Shown here in pieces: positions 42,473 to 52,123 of a stretch of DNA of 64,000 bases. The stretch is from NCBI GenBank assembly GCA_963794385.1, contig CAWCDT010000004.1, forward strand, positions 5,332 through 69,331. The letters are read 5' to 3'. The notes beneath the pieces were generated by a model that was not told the origin of the DNA, made no database searches, and saw only the letters and a program-made list of their open reading frames with translations. Position numbers and translations under genes: made by a program. The stretch is from Gaiellasilicea sp963794385. GTDB lineage: Bacteria > Actinomycetota > Thermoleophilia > Gaiellales > Gaiellaceae. Within the stretch, counting starts at the first letter, position 1, and each line of letters opens with the position of its first letter.

Positions 42473-45409
42473 ATGGGTCTCGCGCTTGTCGTCGGGCCGG
42501 CGAAGGCCGGCAAAATCGCTCATCTCCTCGACGGATATCTCGAGGCGATCGAGCGTGATCCGGTCCTGATCGTCCCGAACAGAACGGATGTCGACCGGGT
42601 CGAACGCGACCTCCTGCGCCGGACGGGGGCGCTGCTCGACGGGTCGATCGGCACCTTCGACGACGTCTTCCGCGGGCTCGCGCTCGGTGCGGCCGACGCC
42701 CGTCCGGTCACCGGCGACGCACAGCGCGCCCTCGTCGCTCGTCGTGTGCTGGCGCAGACGCCGCTGAACGGGCTCGGCCGCTCCGCGCGCTTCTCCGGCT
42801 TCGCGGACGCGCTTCTCGCGGTACTAGGGGAGCTCGAGTCCGGGCTGCTCGATCCGGAGCAGCTGGAGGGAGAGCTGGCGCGGCTCTATGGCGGCTACCG
42901 CGGAGAGCTCGACCGGCTCGGCCTCTGGGACCGCGATCTGCTCCGGCGCCGCGCCGTCGAGCGGCTGCGCTCCGAGCTCGACGCCTGGGACGGACGCCCG
43001 GTCTACGCATACGGGTTCGAGGATCTCACCGGGGCGGAGTGGGGGTTGCTGGAGGCGCTCTCGGCCCGAACCGAAGTGACGGTGTCGCTCCCTTATGAGC
43101 CTGGCCGCGCCGCGTTCGCGTCCCTCCGCCGCACCCAGGAGGACCTCGCAGCGCTTGCGGGCGGTCGGATCCACGAGCTTCCCGCCCAGCCGGCCGGGGA
43201 AGGCCCGGCTGCGCTCGCTCATCTCGAGCGGCAGCTGTTCGCAGACGCGCCGCCGCCGGGTCCCGCGCTCGAAGGCGCGATCCGCTTCTTCGAGGGCGCC
43301 GGCGCGCGCGGCGCGCTCGAGCTGGTCGCGGAGGAGGTGCGTGAGCTCGCCGCAGCCGGAACGGAACTGGAGGAGATCGCTCTGGTCGTCCCGTCGGTGG
43401 AGCGCTGGCGAGCGCCGCTCGAGACCGTCCTCGGCGCGATCGGGATCCCGTTCGCCGTCGAAGGCCGCGTCCGTCTCGGCCAGACGCCGTTCGGCCAGGC
43501 CCTCCTCGCGCTGCTCCGCTTCGAGTGGCAGCGAGGAGGTCGCCGCGATCTCTACGCTTATCTCCGCTCGCCCTACTCCGGCCACACCCGCTCGCACGTC
43601 GACTTCCTCGAGGGCAGGCTGCGTGGGCGGGGCATCTCGACGCACGAGACCGTCGACGCCGAGACCGTCAAGCTCCGCGACGGCCAGCCGCTCCCGCCGC
43701 TCGAAGCGCTCCGGAGCGCGGCAGGCCCGGTCGAGGCAGTGCGCGCGCTCACGACGTCGATGCTCCGCGGCTCGCATGGGCTCGAGGCGCCGCCGGTAGG
43801 GGAAGCAGCCCGCGGCGACCTGCGTGCCTTCGACGCGGTCCGGCGCCTGCTCGACGAGCTGGACGGTTGGCGCTTGCTCGGCGCAGAGCTCGGCCCGGAC
43901 GAGGTGCTCGCGACGCTCGAGCACGCCGAGGTGCGGCTCGGCTCGGCACTGGAGCGCGGCCGCGTCGCCGTCCTCGACCTCGCGCGAGCGCGGACGCGTC
44001 GCTTCGAGGTCGTCTTCCTGCTCGGCCTCGAGGAAGGCACGCTGCCCCGTCGCTCCAGCCCGTCCCCGTTTCTCGACGACGAGGCCCGCAGCGCGCTCGA
44101 GGAGCGCGCGAGGGCACGCCTCGTGCGCCCGGACCCCGTCGAGCGCGAGCGCTACCTGTTCTACACCGCCTGCACGCGCGCGACCCGTCGGCTGACGCTC
44201 GTCCGCGAGGCCGCGACCGACGAGGGCAACCCGCGCGAGCCGAGCCCGTTCTGGGACGAGGTGGAGGTGTTGTTCGAGCCGGACGACGTGCGCCGCTGGA
44301 CGCGCCGTCGTCCGCTCTCGGAGCTGACGTGGGGGCTGGAGCAGGCGCCGACCGAGCGCGAGCGGTTGCGCGCGCTGGCGCTGCTCGCCGTCACGGAGCC
44401 CGGTCAGGCGGAGGCGCTCGCGGCGGCGAACGGCTGGGAACGGCGGCTGCAGCGGGCGCGCGGCGCCTTCAGGCGCGAGACACGACTCCGGCACGCGCGT
44501 GTGCTCGGCGAGCTCTCGGCGAGGACGCCCTTCAACGTGACGGAGCTCGAGCGTTTTGCCGACTGCTCGTCGGCATGGTTCTTCGAGCGGCTGATCTCGC
44601 CGCGGCAGATCGACCGGCGTGTCGACGCGATGCTGCGCGGCTCGGTCGCACATACGGCGCTGCACCGGTTCTACGCCGGCCTGCCACGAGCGATCGGCAG
44701 CGACCGCGTGGACGAGAGTCGACTCGACGAGGCGCTCGCGTTTCTATCCGAATGCATCGCGGGCGCGCTCGAGGGCGTGAAGCTGGAGATGGAGGAGCTC
44801 GACCGGCGCGAGCTCGAGCAAGGGTTGCGCCGCGATCTCGAGCAACACGTCCGCGACGAGGCGCGCTCGCCGCTGCCGCTCGTACCGCGCAAGTTCGAGG
44901 TCGCGTTCGGCTCCGAGCGCTCTGCGCCTGAGCTACAGCGCGGCCTCGATCTCGGCGACGGGCTCGTGCTCTCGGGGAAGATCGACCGCATCGACGTCGA
45001 TCCCGCAAGCGCGCGCGGAATCGTCCAGGACTACAAGTCCGGCCGCACTGGCCACTCCGCCGCAGAGATCGAGAAAGAGCTGCGGCTGCAGATCCCGCTC
45101 TACATGCTCGTGCTGCGCGACCTGGTCGGGATCGAGCCGCTCGGCGGCCTCTACCGGCCCCTGGCCGGCGAGCGCCGAGCGCGGGGCCTGCTCCGGGCTG
45201 AGGCCAAGGACGACGCTCTGCCCGGCTTCGTCGCCAACGATTACCTCGACGAGGAATTGTTCTGGGCCCAGGTCGAGGGCGCACGCGATCTTGCGCGTGG
45301 CCTGGCGCACCGGATCCGGGCCGGCGACGTCCGCCACGACCCAAAGGGGACGGACGGCTGCCCGGCCTGGTGCGATCTCTGGCGCATGTGCAGGATTAGA
45401 AGGGCATAG
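42473..45409 (+). CDS. addB: AddB-like subunit of the helicase-nuclease
   Basis: A 978-aa partner of AddA in double-strand break end processing. It has an N-terminal helicase-like domain with the P-loop GPAKAGKIAHLL (residues 8-19), a middle UvrD-like part (RRFEVVFLLGLEEGTLPRRS, YLFYTACTRATRRLTLV), and a C-terminal RecB-type nuclease with LVLSGKIDRIDVDP and GIVQDYKSGRTG. Cysteines at about 698 (FADCSSAWFFE) and in CPAWCDLWRMC near the end fit the 4Fe-4S cluster of AddB nucleases. Confidence 0.88.
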   Translation: MGLALVVGPAKAGKIAHLLDGYLEAIERDPVLIVPNRTDVDRVERDLLRRTGALLDGSIGTFDDVFRGLALGAADARPVTGDAQRALVARRVLAQTPLNGLGRSARFSGFADALLAVLGELESGLLDPEQLEGELARLYGGYRGELDRLGLWDRDLLRRRAVERLRSELDAWDGRPVYAYGFEDLTGAEWGLLEALSARTEVTVSLPYEPGRAAFASLRRTQEDLAALAGGRIHELPAQPAGEGPAALAHLERQLFADAPPPGPALEGAIRFFEGAGARGALELVAEEVRELAAAGTELEEIALVVPSVERWRAPLETVLGAIGIPFAVEGRVRLGQTPFGQALLALLRFEWQRGGRRDLYAYLRSPYSGHTRSHVDFLEGRLRGRGISTHETVDAETVKLRDGQPLPPLEALRSAAGPVEAVRALTTSMLRGSHGLEAPPVGEAARGDLRAFDAVRRLLDELDGWRLLGAELGPDEVLATLEHAEVRLGSALERGRVAVLDLARARTRRFEVVFLLGLEEGTLPRRSSPSPFLDDEARSALEERARARLVRPDPVERERYLFYTACTRATRRLTLVREAATDEGNPREPSPFWDEVEVLFEPDDVRRWTRRRPLSELTWGLEQAPTERERLRALALLAVTEPGQAEALAAANGWERRLQRARGAFRRETRLRHARVLGELSARTPFNVTELERFADCSSAWFFERLISPRQIDRRVDAMLRGSVAHTALHRFYAGLPRAIGSDRVDESRLDEALAFLSECIAGALEGVKLEMEELDRRELEQGLRRDLEQHVRDEARSPLPLVPRKFEVAFGSERSAPELQRGLDLGDGLVLSGKIDRIDVDPASARGIVQDYKSGRTGHSAAEIEKELRLQIPLYMLVLRDLVGIEPLGGLYRPLAGERRARGLLRAEAKDDALPGFVANDYLDEELFWAQVEGARDLARGLAHRIRAGDVRHDPKGTDGCPAWCDLWRMCRIRRA

Positions 45410-45419
45410 CGAGGCGGTC

Positions 45420-48400
45420 ATGAGGCAGCCGAACGACGAGCAGGCCGCGGCGATCGCGGCGCGGGGTCAGGTCTTCGTCTCGGCCGGCGCGGGGACGGGG
45501 AAGACGACCGTGCTCGTCGAGCGGTTCGTCGAGGCGGTTTGCGAGCGTGGGCTCGACGTCGAGTCGATGCTCGTGATCACCTACACCGAGCGCGCGGCTG
45601 GGGAGCTGAAAGGACGGATCCGACAGCGCCTGCACGAGCTCGGCCGGCACGAGCTCGCCCGTTCCCTCGACGGCGCCTGGATCTCGACCATCCACGGCTT
45701 CTGCCTCCGGTTGCTGAAGGCGCATCCGTTCGCGGCCGGTCTCGATCCCCGCTTCCGGATCCTCGATGACGGGCAGGGCCGCGTCGTCCGGGGCGAGGCG
45801 TTCGAGGGGGCCCTGAACCAGTTCTGCGCCACCGACGATCCCGAGCGGCTACGGCTGCTGGCGACGTACGGCGCCTCCGGCCTGCGCCGAATGCTGACGA
45901 CCGTCTTCGAGACGCTTCGCTCCGCCGGCCGCGAGCTCATGCTCGAGCTCGGCGAGCGGCCCGGGCTTGACGAGCGGCTCGTGGAGCTCGGCGACGCCGC
46001 GCGTGCGCTCGCCGACGACACGGACGCGACGGACGCGGCCCGAGCGGCCGCCGCGCAGGCGCTCGCGCTCGCGCAGGAGCCGCCGCTGCCGGACCGGCTG
46101 CTCGACCTGAGCGGGCTGCGCGCCCGCGGCGAACGTGCGGCGACCTACGAAGAGGCGCGGAAAGCGGTCGAGCAAGCTGCGCTCGACGAGCTCGCGTTGC
46201 GCGACCGTGAGTTGCTGCAGGAGCTCCTGCTCGGCTTCGCGGAGGCGTACGCGGCCGCCAAGGACGCCGAGTCGGCGCTCGACTTCGAGGACCTGCAGCT
46301 CCGCGCGCGCGACCTGCTTCGTGAGCACGAGACGCTGCGCGAGCGCGAGCAGCTGCGCTTCCGCTCGATCATGGTCGACGAGTTCCAGGACACGAACCGG
46401 CTCCAGTGCGAGCTGGTCGATCTCCTCACCGGCCCCGACACCGAGCGCTTCTTTGTGGGCGACGAGTTCCAGTCGATCTACGGCTTCCGCCACGCCGACG
46501 TGCGCGTCTTCCGAGACCGGCGGGCCGAGGCGGAGACGCTGCTGCCGCTGACGAGGAACTACCGCTCAAGGCCCGAGGTGCTCTCGGTCGTCAATCACCT
46601 CTTCGGCACCGAGTTCGGCCAGGAGTTCCAGCCGCTCGCCGCCTCGGGCGAGTTTCCTGATCCGGTCTTCGGTACACCGGTCGAGCTGCTCGTCACGGAC
46701 AAGGCCGGGTACGCGGATACCGGCGTTCACTGGCGTCGCGGCGAGGCGCACCACGTCGCGAAGCGCGTCGCCGAGCTGGTCGAGAGCGGCGTTGCAAACC
46801 CGGGCGAGATCGTGCTCCTCTTTGCGGCCGGGACGGACGCTGAGTGGTACGAGGAGGAGTTGCGGAAGGCAGGGCTGCCCACGTATCGCGCGACGGGACG
46901 CGGGTACTTCGGCCAGCAGCAGGTGGTCGACCTGCTCTCCTATCTCCGCCTGCTCCAGAACCGCTACGACGACGAGGCGCTCGTCACGGTGCTCGCGTCA
47001 CCGTTTGTCGGCGTCTCGAACGACTCGCTGCTCCTGCTGCGGCGGGCCGCGCGAGGGCCGATCTTCACGGCCCTCGAGCGCTCGCTTCCGCCCGACCTCG
47101 ACGAGCGCGATGTCCGGCTCCTCCGCGCGTTCCGCCAGCGCTACGACCGCCTGGCCGACGCGGCCGCGCGCCTCTCGCTGGAGCCGCTGTGCGAGCGGAT
47201 CGTCGCCGACCACGACTACGACCTCGCGGTCCTCGCCCAGTGGGACGGGCGGCGACGCTACGCGAACCTGCGCAAGCTCGCGCGCCTCGCGCGCTCGTAC
47301 GAGGAGCTGCGCGGCCCGGACGTCGAGGGCTTCGTCCGCTTCGTCGAGGAGCAGGAGTCGGTCGGCGCCGCGGAGCGCGATGCGGTCGCCGTGGAGGAGG
47401 GCGCCGACGCCGTTCGCCTGCTGACGATCCACGCGGCAAAGGGGCTCGAATTCAAGGTCGTCGTCGTCGCCGACGCGGGACGCGACCGGAACGCACCCTC
47501 GGCGGACGAGATCCTCTGCCTCTCCGACGGCCGCTTCGGCTTCCGGGTCGCCGATCCGGTCACCGGCAAGCGGCACGGGGTGCTGGGCTACGAGCGACGT
47601 GAAGGACGCGCGCCGGGCCGAGGACGAGGCCGAGCGCCTGCGGCTCTACTACGTCGCGATGACGCGCGCGATCGACCGGCTGATCGTCGCGGGTTCGATC
47701 GAGACAGCTTCGATCGACTCGCGGCGGCGCTCCGGGCGGACGCCGATCGGCTGGGTGCTCGGACGGCTGGACTGCGCCGAGGAGCTCGAGGATGCGAGCG
47801 ATGGTCCGATCGAGCTCGAGCGCGAGGGTGCGCGCGTGCTCGTCCGGCTCGATACTGGCAAAACCGCTGGCGCGGTTTCGCTAGACGATGGACCGGCGCC
47901 GGTGGAGACCGAGGCGGGTCAGTTGGCGCTGTTCGTTCCCGATGAAGTGTCGCCGCTGCCACCGCTCGCGCCGGTGCTGGCGCCGATCCAGGTGCTGCCG
48001 GAGCCGCCGCACCACGACGTGCGACGGCTCTCCTACAGCGCGCTCGCCCTCTTCGAGCGCTGCTCCTACCGCTACTACGCCGAGCGCGTCGCCGGGATGC
48101 GCCCGGCGGACGGACACGGCACCGTGGCCGGCCGGCACGGGCTCGCCGCGACTGAGATCGGCGACGCCGTGCACCGCCTGCTCGAGCTCGTCGACCTCGC
48201 CGCACCGACCCCGCCGGACGTCGAGCAGGTACGCGGCTGGTATCCCGCGGTGACGGACGACGAGCTCGCGCGGATCGAGGGCTTCGTCGACTCGTACTGC
48301 GAGTCGGACCTCGCACGCCGAGTCGCGGCGCTGGCGGGTGCCCGCCCGGAGCGTCCGTTCGCCTTCGAGCACGACGGCGTCCTCCTGCACGGTCGGCTCG

Positions 48401-48789
48401 ACGTCCTCCACCGGGACGGGCCGTATGCACTCGTGCTCGACTACAAGACGAACTCGCTCGCCGAGGGGACACCCGAGGAGATCGTCGAGACGGACTACCG
48501 GCTGCAGCGGCTCGTCTACGCGCTCGCGTGCTTCCGGGCCGGGGCGGAGGAGGTCGAGGTCGTCTACCACTTCCTCGAGCGGCCGGACGCGGTCGTCTCG
48601 ACCGCCTTTGCGCGGGCCGACGTGCCGGTGCTCGAGGCCGAGCTGTCCGAGGCGATCGGCCGCATCCGGGCCGGCGAGTTCGCGCCGTCGCCGAGCGAGT
48701 TCGTCTGCGCCGGCTGCCCTGCTCTCGACGTCGTCTGCGCCGGACCGAAACTGCGCTCTCGTCCTCCCGAGCTCGCGGCGGTCTCCTGA
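45420..48789 (+). CDS. addA: AddA-like helicase-nuclease subunit, frameshifted
   Basis: A UvrD-family motor with a nuclease tail, about 1122 aa after repair. Q motif PNDEQAAAIAARGQ, Walker A VSAGAGTGKTTVLVERFV, MLVITYTERAAGELKGRIR, ISTIHGFCLRLLK, Walker B SIMVDEFQDTNRLQ, LLTIHAAKGLEFKVVVVADA. One extra base near 47594 breaks VLGYE from DVKDARRAEDEAERLRLYYV, before AMTRAIDRLIV. The nuclease site follows (HGRLDVLHRDGPYALVLDYK). The length of 3370 is three-fold plus one. Its ATG lies 11 bp after addB. Confidence 0.9.
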
Positions 48790-49479
48790 TGCGGGTCGCG
48801 GTGCTCTGCGACGTCCACGGCAACCTGCCCGCGCTCGAGGCCGTCCTCGCGGAGGTCGCCCCGCTCGAGATCGATCGGATCGTCGTCGGCGGCGACGTCG
48901 TCGCGGGGCCGTTCCCACGCGAGTGCCTCGACAAGCTCGTCGCCCTTGACGCCGTCTTTGTCCGCGGGAACGCCGACCGTGAATCGTCGCGCGCCCCCGC
49001 GGGAACCTGGGAATGGATCGTCTCGAGGCTCGACCCGACGTCCGTCGAGTTCCTGGCTGCACTTCCTCCCGCTCTGTCGCTCGGGGGCGTTCTCTACTGC
49101 CACGGCTCCCCGCGCGACGACGACGAGATCCTCACCCGCGTCTCCCCCGACGAGCGCTTTCGAGCTGCGCTCGCCGGCGTCGAGGAGCGCCTCGTCGTCG
49201 GCGGGCACACGCACGTCCAGTTCGAGCGCGTGATCGACGGGACCCGCTTCGTCAATGCCGGCAGCGTCGGCATTCCGTACGAGGGGAAGCAGGGCGCGTT
49301 CTGGGCGTTCTTGGATCGGGGAGGAGGTTGAGTTCCGGCACACGCCGTACGCGGTCGAAGCGGCAGCGGCGCTGATCCGGACGAGCGGGTACCCCGGCGC
49401 CGACCAGATCGCCGGCTGGTTGCTCGACCCGGAGGATCCCGACGAGGTGTCGGCGTACTTCGAGAGCATTGCTACGTAG
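48789..49479 (+). CDS. Metallophosphoesterase (YfcE/MJ0936-like), frameshifted
   Basis: A calcineurin-like phosphoesterase: VAVLCDVHGNLPALEAVL, IVVGGDVVAGPFP, VFVRGNADRESS, VLYCHGSPRDDDE, LVVGGHTHVQFERVID, FVNAGSVGIPYEGKQGAFWA. After FWAFL one extra base near 49318 hides the tail VEFRHTPYAVEAAAALIRTS and GYPGADQIAGWLLDPEDP, which runs to 49479. ATG overlaps the addA TGA. The substrate is unknown. The corrected stop overlaps nth. Confidence 0.85.
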
Positions 49480-50176
49480 CTTCGTCAAGGAGGCGCGGCG
49501 GCCGGTCGGGCGGCGTCGTGACCGGATCCGTCCGATCATCGAGCGCCTCGCCGCCGAGCACACCGACGCGCGGATCGCGCTCCGTTTCCGGACGCCGCTC
49601 GAGTTGCTCGTCTCGGTGATGCTGTCGGCGCAGACCACTGACGTGAACGTCAACCGCGTCACAGAGCACCTGTTCGAGAAGTACCGGAAGCCGGAGGACT
49701 ACCTCGCCGTGCCCGAGGTGGAGCTACAGCGCGATATCTACGCAACCGGGTTCTTCCGCCAGAAGACGAAGGCGATCCGGGGGACGATGCGCGTGCTCCT
49801 GGAGGAATTCGACGGCGAGGTGCCGCGTACGATCCCGGAGCTCCTCCGGCTGCCGGGCGTGGCGCGCAAGACCGCGAACGTCGTCGCGGCCGAGCTCGGG
49901 GTCCCGCAGGGGATCGTCGTCGACACGCACGTACGCCGGCTCTCGCAACGGCTCGGCCTGACCCGGAAGGAGGACCCCGTCAAGATCGAGCGCGACCTCG
50001 TCAGGCTCGTCCCGCGCGCGGACTGGGGCCGCTTCCCGCACCTCCTGATCTGGCACGGGCGCCGGATCTGCGACGCACGGCGACCCCTCTGCGAGGTTTG
50101 CGTCGTCAACGACCTCTGTCCGTCGAGCCGCGTTGCGGCTACGGCTGAGACAGAGCCTGCCGTTCCTGCTCCGTGA
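49469..50176 (+). CDS. nth: Endonuclease III
   Basis: A base-excision DNA glycosylase/AP lyase for oxidised pyrimidines, 235 aa. TPLELLVSVMLSAQTTDVNV, the helix-hairpin-helix LRLPGVARKTANVVAAELG with the catalytic Lys, VVDTHVRRLSQRLGL with the catalytic Asp, and the 4Fe-4S loop CDARRPLCEVCVVNDLC. TTG 49469 overlaps the phosphoesterase tail. The 3' end overlaps the convergent thioesterase gene by 38 bp. Confidence 0.95.
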   Translation: MLRSFVKEARRPVGRRRDRIRPIIERLAAEHTDARIALRFRTPLELLVSVMLSAQTTDVNVNRVTEHLFEKYRKPEDYLAVPEVELQRDIYATGFFRQKTKAIRGTMRVLLEEFDGEVPRTIPELLRLPGVARKTANVVAAELGVPQGIVVDTHVRRLSQRLGLTRKEDPVKIERDLVRLVPRADWGRFPHLLIWHGRRICDARRPLCEVCVVNDLCPSSRVAATAETEPAVPAP

Positions 50177-50528
50177 GAGCCCGGCTCGCTCCGCCCTTGC
50201 CGTCGATCACCGCGACGACGAGCTCCAGCTCGGCGACGACCCGGCCGTCGGGTGCGCCGAGCGTCACGTTCGCGGTCACGCTCTTCGTTCCCAGCCGACC
50301 GAGCGACGCCGAGCCCACCACCTGGCCGTCCGTGAGCTTCAGCTCGGAGCGGTACTCGATCGTCGTCCGCGCCGCGACGTAGTCCCACACGATGCCGGGC
50401 CGCAGCCCGAGCTTCTGTCGGAACCAGCTGTCGAGCACTTCCTCCGCAAACGTGAGGTAGACGGCCTGGTTGACGTGCCCGTACGCGTCCAGGTCGCGCC
50501 AGCGGATGTCGATGCGCTTCTCGTTCAC
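50139..50528 (-). CDS. Acyl-CoA thioesterase (4HBT hotdog family)
   Basis: A 129-aa hotdog-fold protein. RIDIRWRDLDAYGHVNQAVY contains the catalytic Asp-x-x-G-H-x-N pattern; then LTFAEEVLDSWFRQKLGL and TTIEYRSELKLTDGQVVGSA. The substrate could be an acyl-CoA or acyl-ACP. It lies on the opposite strand to nth, downstream of the PAS gene by 9 bp. Confidence 0.88.
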   Translation of the reverse strand: MNEKRIDIRWRDLDAYGHVNQAVYLTFAEEVLDSWFRQKLGLRPGIVWDYVAARTTIEYRSELKLTDGQVVGSASLGRLGTKSVTANVTLGAPDGRVVAELELVVAVIDGKGGASRALTEQERQALSQP

Positions 50529-50537
50529 AGTTGCTGC

Positions 50538-50984
50538 TCAGCGAGGCGAAAGGGCGACGAGGAGGCCGCCGTCCTCGTCGTAGGCCGGAAAGACGTCGGC
50601 CGTCACGAGCTTGACCTGGCCGGCGCGCGAGCGGAGCTCGAGACGCTCACCCAGCCGCCGAACACCCCACTCGAGCGAGAGTGCGATCGGGCTCTTCCCG
50701 TCCTCGTAACCGTTGAGCCCGAAGGCCTCGACGATGTCCTTGCCCATCAGCTCCCGCTCCCGGTAGCCGGTCAGCTCGAAGACGCCGCGACCGGCGGCGA
50801 TGATTCGCCCGGTGCGATCGCAGGTGACGAAGCCGGTGTTCGGTGACGGGTAGTAGTCGTCGAGCAGCTCGAAGAGGAACCCGAAGCCGCAGCGTTCGCA
50901 GGAGACCGACTGGCGCAGCAGCCCCTGCCGCCCGTCGTGGTCGAGCGAGCGGTCCTTGCAGTTCGGGCAGATGAAGTACGGCAC
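50538..50984 (-). CDS. Zinc-ribbon plus PAS-domain small protein
   Basis: A 148-aa protein. The N-terminal zinc ribbon (YFICPNCKDRS, then VSCERCGFGFLF) is followed by a PAS domain (NTGFVTCDRTGRIIAAGRGV, FELTGYRERELMGKDIVEAF, LRSRAGQVKLVTADVFPAYD). There is no kinase or DNA-binding output domain. GTG 50984 has TACGCT 6 nt upstream (50991-50996). It may sense a ligand and act through the ribbon; the role is unknown. Confidence 0.8.
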   Translation of the reverse strand: MPYFICPNCKDRSLDHDGRQGLLRQSVSCERCGFGFLFELLDDYYPSPNTGFVTCDRTGRIIAAGRGVFELTGYRERELMGKDIVEAFGLNGYEDGKSPIALSLEWGVRRLGERLELRSRAGQVKLVTADVFPAYDEDGGLLVALSPR

Positions 50985-51006
50985 CCGAGCAGCGTACCGA
51001 CGCGTC

Positions 51007-51918
51007 CTATATCCACTTCTTCCAGCGGAAGAAGGCAAGCTGGCCGACCGTGATCAGTGCGATAACGCCCCAGGAGAAGGCGTAGCCGAACCTCCAGCCG
51101 AGCTCGGGCATGTGCTCGAAGTTCTGGCCGTAGACGCCGACAAGGAAGGTGGGGATGAGGACGAGGGAGGCGACCACCGCGAGCTTCTTCACGATCTCGT
51201 TCTGGTCCTGGGCGATCTTCGCCTGGTGATAGTCGCGTGCGTCGGCGATCAGCTCGCGCGAGACGTCCAGCGACTCGGTCGCGCGCAGGAGCCGGTCGTA
51301 CGCGTCGGCGAAGTCGAGCTCCAGCGACCGGTCAAAGACGAGGTTCTCGCCCACGTCGACGCGGCCGTCAACGACGCGCCGCACCGCGTCGCGCGTCGGC
51401 GTCAGCAGGCGGCGGGTCGAGAGCACGTTCCGCCGGAGCGCCGACAACCTCCTGCGGGTCTGCTCGCCGGGCCAGCTCTCGATCCCGTCGTCGATCTCCC
51501 CGCTCACGTCGTTCAGTGCGTCGACGACGCGCAAGTAGGACTCCGTGACCGCATCGACGAAGTGGAGCGCGATCTGGCCCGTGGAGGGGGAGCGGCGCGC
51601 GTCGCTCACCGCCTCGACGGGCTCCAGGTCGAAGGGCTCGCCGCCTTTCGGCGTCTTTCGCACCGACATCGCGATTTCCGGTGTCAGTACGAGGTCAATC
51701 TCCTGGACGACGACGTGATCCTCGTCCGGTGTTAGCGCCGGGACGAGGAGGACGCCGAAGACGTATGCCCCGTGTGACTCGAGTGTCGGGCGGGGCTCAT
51801 GCTCGTCGACCGAGAGCAGGAGGTCGAGCGCGCGCGGGTGCAGGTCGACCGGGCTCGCCGCGAGGAGCTCGTCCCGGGTCGGGTCGAGCAGGTCGATCCA
51901 GCGCGCGCCGCCGGCCAC
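51007..51918 (-). CDS. corA: CorA family magnesium/divalent cation transporter
   Basis: A 303-aa pentameric channel. The N-terminal cytosolic domain has HPRALDLLLSVDEHEPRPTL, the long stalk helix has RRRLSALRRNVLSTRRLLTP, and there are two C-terminal membrane helices (LAVVASLVLIPTFLVGVYGQ, and AFSWGVIALITVGQLAFFRW). The pore motif is YGQNF instead of YGMNF. GTG 51918; TAGGCT 6 nt upstream (51925-51930). Confidence 0.93.
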   Translation of the reverse strand: MAGGARWIDLLDPTRDELLAASPVDLHPRALDLLLSVDEHEPRPTLESHGAYVFGVLLVPALTPDEDHVVVQEIDLVLTPEIAMSVRKTPKGGEPFDLEPVEAVSDARRSPSTGQIALHFVDAVTESYLRVVDALNDVSGEIDDGIESWPGEQTRRRLSALRRNVLSTRRLLTPTRDAVRRVVDGRVDVGENLVFDRSLELDFADAYDRLLRATESLDVSRELIADARDYHQAKIAQDQNEIVKKLAVVASLVLIPTFLVGVYGQNFEHMPELGWRFGYAFSWGVIALITVGQLAFFRWKKWI

Positions 51919-51962
51919 CCGGCGAGCCTAGCGCCGGGATCGGCCGGATCTCGGGAGGGAAA

Positions 51963-52123
51963 GAACTCATTTCAGAACAAGCCTTGTGTCGCCAGGCCGC
52001 CCCGGGCGGCACGATCGCCGCGTCCTCAGTCGCCCCGATAGCACCACTATCGGGGCTCCCTGCGTCCTTGCGCTCGCACCACCCGGAGCACCCTGTCGAC
52101 GAAGCTCGTTCTGAAACGAGTTC
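51963..52123. repeat. Large inverted-repeat element between trxB and corA
   Basis: Outer arms gaactcatttcagaacaagc (51963-51982) and gctcgttctgaaacgagttc (52104-52123) pair at 18 of 20 positions. Between them is a perfect 9-bp hairpin, gccccgata with tatcggggc (52032-52040 and 52048-52056). The right arm touches the trxB stop. No coding frame is convincing inside. It may be a mobile repeat, a terminator complex or a structured RNA. Confidence 0.65.
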
